Translations under genes and position numbers: made by a program | Shown here: piece after piece, positions 60,512 through 64,000 of the stretch | Numbering within the stretch: the stretch's first letter is position 1 | How the letters are laid out: each line of letters begins with the position of its first letter | Assembly (NCBI RefSeq): GCF_000482465.1 | Contig: NZ_AXVJ01000062.1 | Coordinates: 1-64,000, forward strand | Direction: 5' to 3' | From: Runella limosa DSM 17973 | GTDB lineage: Bacteria; Bacteroidota; Bacteroidia; Cytophagales; Spirosomataceae | Length of the DNA: 64,000 nt | The notes under the pieces: model-generated | The model's database searches: none | What the model was told of the DNA's origin: nothing | What the model saw: the letters and a program-made list of their open reading frames with translations, nothing else

Positions 60512-60526
60512 AACCAAATTTTGGTT
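60512..60526 (+). promoter_or_regulatory. 15-base palindrome upstream of the aminotransferase gene
   Basis: AACCAAA-T-TTTGGTT is a perfect palindrome with one centre base, 28 bases before the start codon, followed at once by TAATTTGG, which is close to a -7 box. It could be an operator. No adjacent regulator gene is present. Confidence 0.4.
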
Positions 60527-60554
60527 TAATTTGGCAAAACCATTTTGAACCTAG

Positions 60555-61718
60555 ATGTTACCTTCACTTCAATTCAACTTACCGCCCGACGTTCACTTCA
60601 TCAACTGCGCCACTCGTGGCCCTTTTTCTAAAGCGGTAGAACAAGCGGGCATCGACGCTATTTCCACTTTTACACCATCCATTCATCAAATCCGACCCGA
60701 TGATTTTTTTGAAGGAGTATGGGGAGTCAGAGCACTTTTTTCTCAACTTGTTAATGCCCAAGACCGCGAACGGATTGCCATCATCCCGTCAGTTTCGTAC
60801 GGAATGGGCATCGTTGCCAGAAACCTACACCGAAAGAAAGGGCTGCGGGCTGGTCAACACATTTTACTCGTGGGAGACGAATTTCCGAGTGATGTCTATC
60901 CTTGGCAACGCGTCTGCGAGGAGTTAGGATTGGTCATAAAAACAATCCCAATGCCCAATGTTGGGAAGGTGGGACAAGTGTGGAACGAACAAATTTTGGC
61001 AACTATTTCTGAACAAACCGCCTTGGTTATTGTGCCACAGGTACATTGGCAATACGGAATAAAGTTTGATTTGGTCTCTATTTCCCAAAAAGCAAAATCG
61101 TTTGGGGCGCTTTTGGCGATTGATGCCACGCAGTCGTTGGGTGCGTTGGCGTTTGATGTGCAAGCCGTAAAACCAGATGCCCTGATTGCAGTAGCTTACA
61201 AGTGGCTGATGGGCCCCTATTCGATGGGATTGGCGTATTTTGGGGAATTTTTTGACGAGGGTGTGCCTCTGGAAGAAACGTGGATGGCCCGACAGCAGAG
61301 CAATTTATTCAACCAACTGACGGATTACCAAGACGAATACCGCCCCAAGGCATTTCGTTATAATGTGGGCGAACATTCACACTTTATACAAATGCCGATG
61401 CTGGAAGTAGCCCTTAGGGAAAAATTGGAATGGACAACCGAGCGTATTCAAGCGCACTGCCAATCGCTATGGCAAACCTCAACGCCTGCACTGGAGGAGT
61501 TGGGGGTATTGTTTGAACCCGAGGCCGAAAGAGCGCACCATTTGATGGGACTGCGACTACCTGCGGGAATTGATGTGATGAAAGTGCAACAGGCGTTGGC
61601 AGCTCGAAAAGTGATTGTAGCCGCCCGAGGGCAGGGGATTCGGGTATCGCCTCATTTGTATAATACGGAGGAGGACATGGCGGCTTTGGTGGCGGCGCTT
61701 CGCGGTACGTTGAGGTAA
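60555..61718 (+). CDS. class V aminotransferase-fold PLP enzyme
   Basis: The 387-residue cytosolic protein has the fold of cysteine desulfurase/isopenicillin N epimerase-like enzymes: VHFINCATRGPFSKAV at the start, LAIDATQSLGALAFDV with the PLP-binding Asp, and VAYKWLMGPYSMGLAYF with the Schiff-base Lys. It lacks the mobile Cys loop of active cysteine desulfurases, as far as can be seen. The exact reaction is unknown. It is monocistronic and ends before two hairpins. Confidence 0.88.
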   Translation: MLPSLQFNLPPDVHFINCATRGPFSKAVEQAGIDAISTFTPSIHQIRPDDFFEGVWGVRALFSQLVNAQDRERIAIIPSVSYGMGIVARNLHRKKGLRAGQHILLVGDEFPSDVYPWQRVCEELGLVIKTIPMPNVGKVGQVWNEQILATISEQTALVIVPQVHWQYGIKFDLVSISQKAKSFGALLAIDATQSLGALAFDVQAVKPDALIAVAYKWLMGPYSMGLAYFGEFFDEGVPLEETWMARQQSNLFNQLTDYQDEYRPKAFRYNVGEHSHFIQMPMLEVALREKLEWTTERIQAHCQSLWQTSTPALEELGVLFEPEAERAHHLMGLRLPAGIDVMKVQQALAARKVIVAARGQGIRVSPHLYNTEEDMAALVAALRGTLR

Positions 61719-61722
61719 AGAA

Positions 61723-61755
61723 ACCTTCCCGAAAGTTCAAAACTTTCGGGAAGGT
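61723..61755. terminator. 33-base hairpin after the aminotransferase (CAA-loop family)
   Basis: A perfect 15-bp stem (arm ACCTTCCCGAAAGTT) with loop CAA begins 4 bases after the stop at 61718. The inner ten pairs match the hairpin at 29128-29160. Confidence 0.88.
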
Positions 61756-61762
61756 GAACGAT

Positions 61763-61783
61763 AACTAGATAATGTTTGCCGTT
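61763..61783 (-). repeat. yicC: partial duplicate of the yicC 3' end
   Basis: This 21-base stretch matches 61836-61856 in 19 positions. Read on the minus strand, both copies encode Thr-Ala-Asn-Ile-Ile-stop; the two differences are synonymous third positions (GCA/GCG and AAC/AAT). The hairpin at 61788-61820 lies between the copies. Confidence 0.75.
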
Positions 61784-61787
61784 CGGG

Positions 61788-61820
61788 AGACCTTCCAAGT
61801 TTTCAAAACTTGGAAGGTCT
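61788..61820. terminator. 33-base hairpin downstream of yicC
   Basis: A perfect 15-bp stem (arm AGACCTTCCAAGTTT) with loop TCA, 17 bases past the yicC stop. Fourth member of the 33-base family. Confidence 0.88.
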
Positions 61821-61837
61821 AGCAACTGGTCTAACAA

Positions 61838-62725
61838 CTAGATAATATTCGCCGTTTGCTCCTTGATTTTTTCCAATTCATCCTTCATCTGAACCACTAC
61901 GTGCTGAATGGAAGAATCGTTGGCTTTTGAACCAATGGTATTGATTTCACGACCAATTTCTTGGGCAATGAAGTTTAATTTTTTGCCGTTGCTTTCGCGG
62001 CTTTCCATGGTTTCGATAAAGTAGGAAAGGTGGTTTTTGAGGCGTACTTTCTCTTCCGAAATGTCAAATTTTTCGATAAAATAGACCAATTCCTGCTCAA
62101 AACGGTTTTCGTCAAACGCTTCGTCTTGAATCAAATCACGGACGTTTTTCCGTAGTCTTTCCCGAACCGAAGGAATACGCGTTTTATCAAGTTCTTCTAC
62201 ATCTAAAAGCAAGTCAGCAATTTTTTGAATGGAAGTGCGAAAAACTTTTGCCAATGCACGTCCTTCCTGTTGGCGGAATTCGTTACATTTTTTAAGTGCT
62301 TCGAGCGCTGCTTGTTGGATTTGGATACTTTCAGCCGCTTGCTGGTCTTCGGTAGGGGCGTCAGCCAAATAGACATTGGGCATTTGAAGCGCCATCCGCA
62401 ATAATTCAGTAGGCGTTGGGGCAAAGCCAAGTTCTTCGGCCGTTTGGTGCAAATCTTTAAAATAAGCTTTAACCAATGCCCGGTTGACAACCGTTCCTGC
62501 GCTGTTGTCGCCAATGGGAGTGACTGTCATGGTGAACTCCACCTTACCGCGTTCCAACGACTGCGTAATGAGGTTGCGGATTTCGATTTCACGCTCCGAA
62601 TAATTTCTTGGAATGCGACAAAATATATCCAAAAACTTAGAATTCAATGATTTGACTTCGGCAGTAACCGAAAGCGTATCAGATTCGATGGTGGCTTTCC
62701 CAAAGCCCGTCATTGATTTGAGCAT
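61838..62725 (-). CDS. yicC: YicC-family endoribonuclease
   Basis: The 295-residue protein has the family start (SMTGFGKA), the YicC N-terminal domain (SLNSKFLDIFCRIPRNYSER, REIEIRNLI) and the C-terminal DUF1732 (DISEEKVRLKNHLSYFIETM, GKKLNFIAQEIGREINTIGS). Members are endoribonucleases that affect stationary-phase survival and small-RNA turnover. Length is typical. Its 3' end is partly duplicated downstream, past the stop. Confidence 0.95.
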   Translation of the reverse strand: MLKSMTGFGKATIESDTLSVTAEVKSLNSKFLDIFCRIPRNYSEREIEIRNLITQSLERGKVEFTMTVTPIGDNSAGTVVNRALVKAYFKDLHQTAEELGFAPTPTELLRMALQMPNVYLADAPTEDQQAAESIQIQQAALEALKKCNEFRQQEGRALAKVFRTSIQKIADLLLDVEELDKTRIPSVRERLRKNVRDLIQDEAFDENRFEQELVYFIEKFDISEEKVRLKNHLSYFIETMESRESNGKKLNFIAQEIGREINTIGSKANDSSIQHVVVQMKDELEKIKEQTANII

Positions 62726-62801
62726 CTTATTTAATTTGAAAATTTGGGAATTAGCTAATTTGAAAATGGCCTTGGCCGCCTTTTTATTCGCTAATTCAAA
62801 A

Positions 62802-63887
62802 CTATTTCTCTTCCTGCGAAGTCATTTTTTCTACTACAGGATTCTTTTTCAAGGCATTCTTTTCTAGTTCGGCTTGTTCTTTGCGTTGACGGACGACATC
62901 AATCGCCGTAAAAATTGCCTGCCGCATTGATGTTTCGTCGGCTATGTTTTTTCCCGCAATATCGTAAGCCGTACCGTGGTCGGGCGAGGTACGAACGATG
63001 GGCAAACCTGCCGTAAAATTGACGCCATCGTTGAAAGCAATCGTTTTGAAGGGCGTTAAGCCTTGGTCGTGATACATGGCCAACACGGCATCGTACTTAC
63101 GGTACGACTGCGCCGCAAAAAAACCATCGGCGGGATAGGGGCCGTAAACCAACTGCCCTTTGGCGCGTATTTCTTTGATGAGGGGTTCAATAATCTCGTT
63201 TTCTTCGCTGCCAAGCAAACCGCCCTCACCCGCGTGGGGATTGAGCCCAAGCACCGCAATGCGGGGTTTGCGGATGCCAAAATCCACCCGCAGCGATTTT
63301 AACATGGCTTGCAGGCGTACCATAATTTTTTCCTTGGTAATATTTTCGGCGATTTTGCCCAGAGGAATATGCCCAGTAACAACGCCCACCCGCAAAATAT
63401 CACTCACCATAAACATTAAAGGCTCTTTTACGCCAAACGCTTCGGCAAGGTACTCGGTATGCCCAGGGAAGTTAAATTCGTCGTTTTGGATATTATTTTT
63501 GTTGATAGGCGCCGTGACAATCGCGTCGAGGTGGCCTTCTTTCATGTCTTCAACGGCGCGTTTGAGCGACTCATAGGCTCCTTTGCCCGCTTCGGGAGTT
63601 ACTTTCCCAGGCTGAATATCCTCTTGTGGATCTTGCCAACACGTAATCACGTTGGTCATTTTGGGGTTTATCAGGTCGATTTTTTGCGCCCCAAATAGGT
63701 TCCAATCCTTCATTTCGAGTTGATTACGATAACGATTCAAGATGCGCATCGAACCATATACGACAGGCGTACAAATACGATTAAGTTGGTTGCCATGTAA
63801 TACTTTAAGAATGACTTCGGGGCCAATACCATTGTAGTCTCCTAACGTAATTCCAATGACAGGTTTATCAGAAAGTAATTCACTCAT
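62802..63887 (-). CDS. pdxA: 4-hydroxythreonine-4-phosphate dehydrogenase
   Basis: The 361-residue enzyme oxidises 4-phosphohydroxy-threonine in pyridoxal phosphate synthesis. It has GITLGDYNGIGPEVILKVL, TAPINKNNI, FPGHTEYLAEAFG, the metal-site region MYHDQGLTPFK and RTSPDHGTAYDIAGKNIAD. The charged C-terminal tail (about 25 residues, QRKEQAELEKNALKK) extends past the usual end. The gap of 76 bases to yicC is AT-rich and repetitive. Confidence 0.96.
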   Translation of the reverse strand: MSELLSDKPVIGITLGDYNGIGPEVILKVLHGNQLNRICTPVVYGSMRILNRYRNQLEMKDWNLFGAQKIDLINPKMTNVITCWQDPQEDIQPGKVTPEAGKGAYESLKRAVEDMKEGHLDAIVTAPINKNNIQNDEFNFPGHTEYLAEAFGVKEPLMFMVSDILRVGVVTGHIPLGKIAENITKEKIMVRLQAMLKSLRVDFGIRKPRIAVLGLNPHAGEGGLLGSEENEIIEPLIKEIRAKGQLVYGPYPADGFFAAQSYRKYDAVLAMYHDQGLTPFKTIAFNDGVNFTAGLPIVRTSPDHGTAYDIAGKNIADETSMRQAIFTAIDVVRQRKEQAELEKNALKKNPVVEKMTSQEEK

Positions 63888-63945
63888 GATTCAAAATAAT
63901 AAATGAGATTTGTGCAATGTGCCGCAATTTACGAATAAAGCGCAC

Positions 63946-63953
63946 TATTTTTG
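63946..63953 (+). promoter_or_regulatory. -7 box for the gene at the right edge
   Basis: TATTTTTG matches TAnnTTTG, 27 bases upstream of an ATG at 63981. Confidence 0.45.
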
Positions 63954-63980
63954 TAACCAGACTCACGCTGACATTTTGAT

Positions 63981-64000
63981 ATGACGATTTTAATTGCCGA
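63981..64000 (+). CDS. start of a gene cut by the window edge
   Basis: ATG followed by codons for Thr-Ile-Leu-Ile-Ala is open to the window edge and is preceded by a good -7 box. Too little is present to name it. Confidence 0.4.

Overview
The window reads as chromosome of a Bacteroidota member, most likely order Cytophagales (Spirosomataceae/Runella-like). The reasons are paired SusC/SusD outer-membrane systems led by ECF sigma and FecR genes, -7 promoter boxes of the Bacteroidota type TAnnTTTG, weak ribosome binding sites, 7TM-DISM sensor kinases and the gene order ftsX-DUF3098-uppP-truB-ribF. Species was not determined. Genes are tightly packed: no gene-free gap exceeds 300 bases, and no tRNA, rRNA, CRISPR array, transposase or integrase was seen.

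Layout. 1-2.6 kb: a polymorphic-toxin-like nuclease tail, a beta-propeller-like partner (possible immunity protein), a small membrane protein and a truncated lipoprotein, with self-palindromic repeats. 2.7-5.8 kb: a NarL-type two-component system and a secreted DUF4440-like protein that share an identical operator-promoter layout. 5.8-10.9 kb: metallophosphoesterase, PlsC-type acyltransferase, TetR regulator, S41 peptidase and a hypothetical protein. 11-20.5 kb: a sigma/FecR/SusC/SusD uptake locus with a large PIG-L deacetylase. 20.7-23.2 kb: TerB-like protein and an OmpR-type two-component system. 23.3-26.3 kb: cyclophilin-FKBP fusion, flavoprotein and HAD phosphatase. 26.4-37.8 kb: a pectin utilisation locus (sigma, FecR, SusC, SusD, GH28, CE8 pectinesterase, GH43) with hairpins in each gap after SusD. 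38-39 kb: CorA.

39.1-45.0 kb is an AT-rich accessory island. A predicted membrane-anchored von Willebrand A protein and a secreted LecA-like lectin overlap by 4 bases, and a 934-residue NB-ARC/TPR NTPase lies divergently, behind five copies of a short repeat in strict 10-base register. This is the best candidate for an undescribed system (conflict or surface sensing). An AT-rich kdsB and a Uma2 nuclease-fold gene follow.

46.6-64 kb is mostly housekeeping: leuS (with an in-frame palindromic insertion), copA-copZ, a DUF255 thioredoxin-fold protein, a queuosine-precursor transporter, an AGCS symporter, the ribF-truB-uppP-DUF3098-ftsX cluster, a class V aminotransferase, yicC and pdxA. Convergent genes are mostly separated by perfect hairpins, several from one family of exactly 33 bases (15-bp stem, 3-base loop). 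Promoter and terminator calls rest on visual matching to consensus and on stem-loops; protein calls rest on motifs read in the translations, without database searches.
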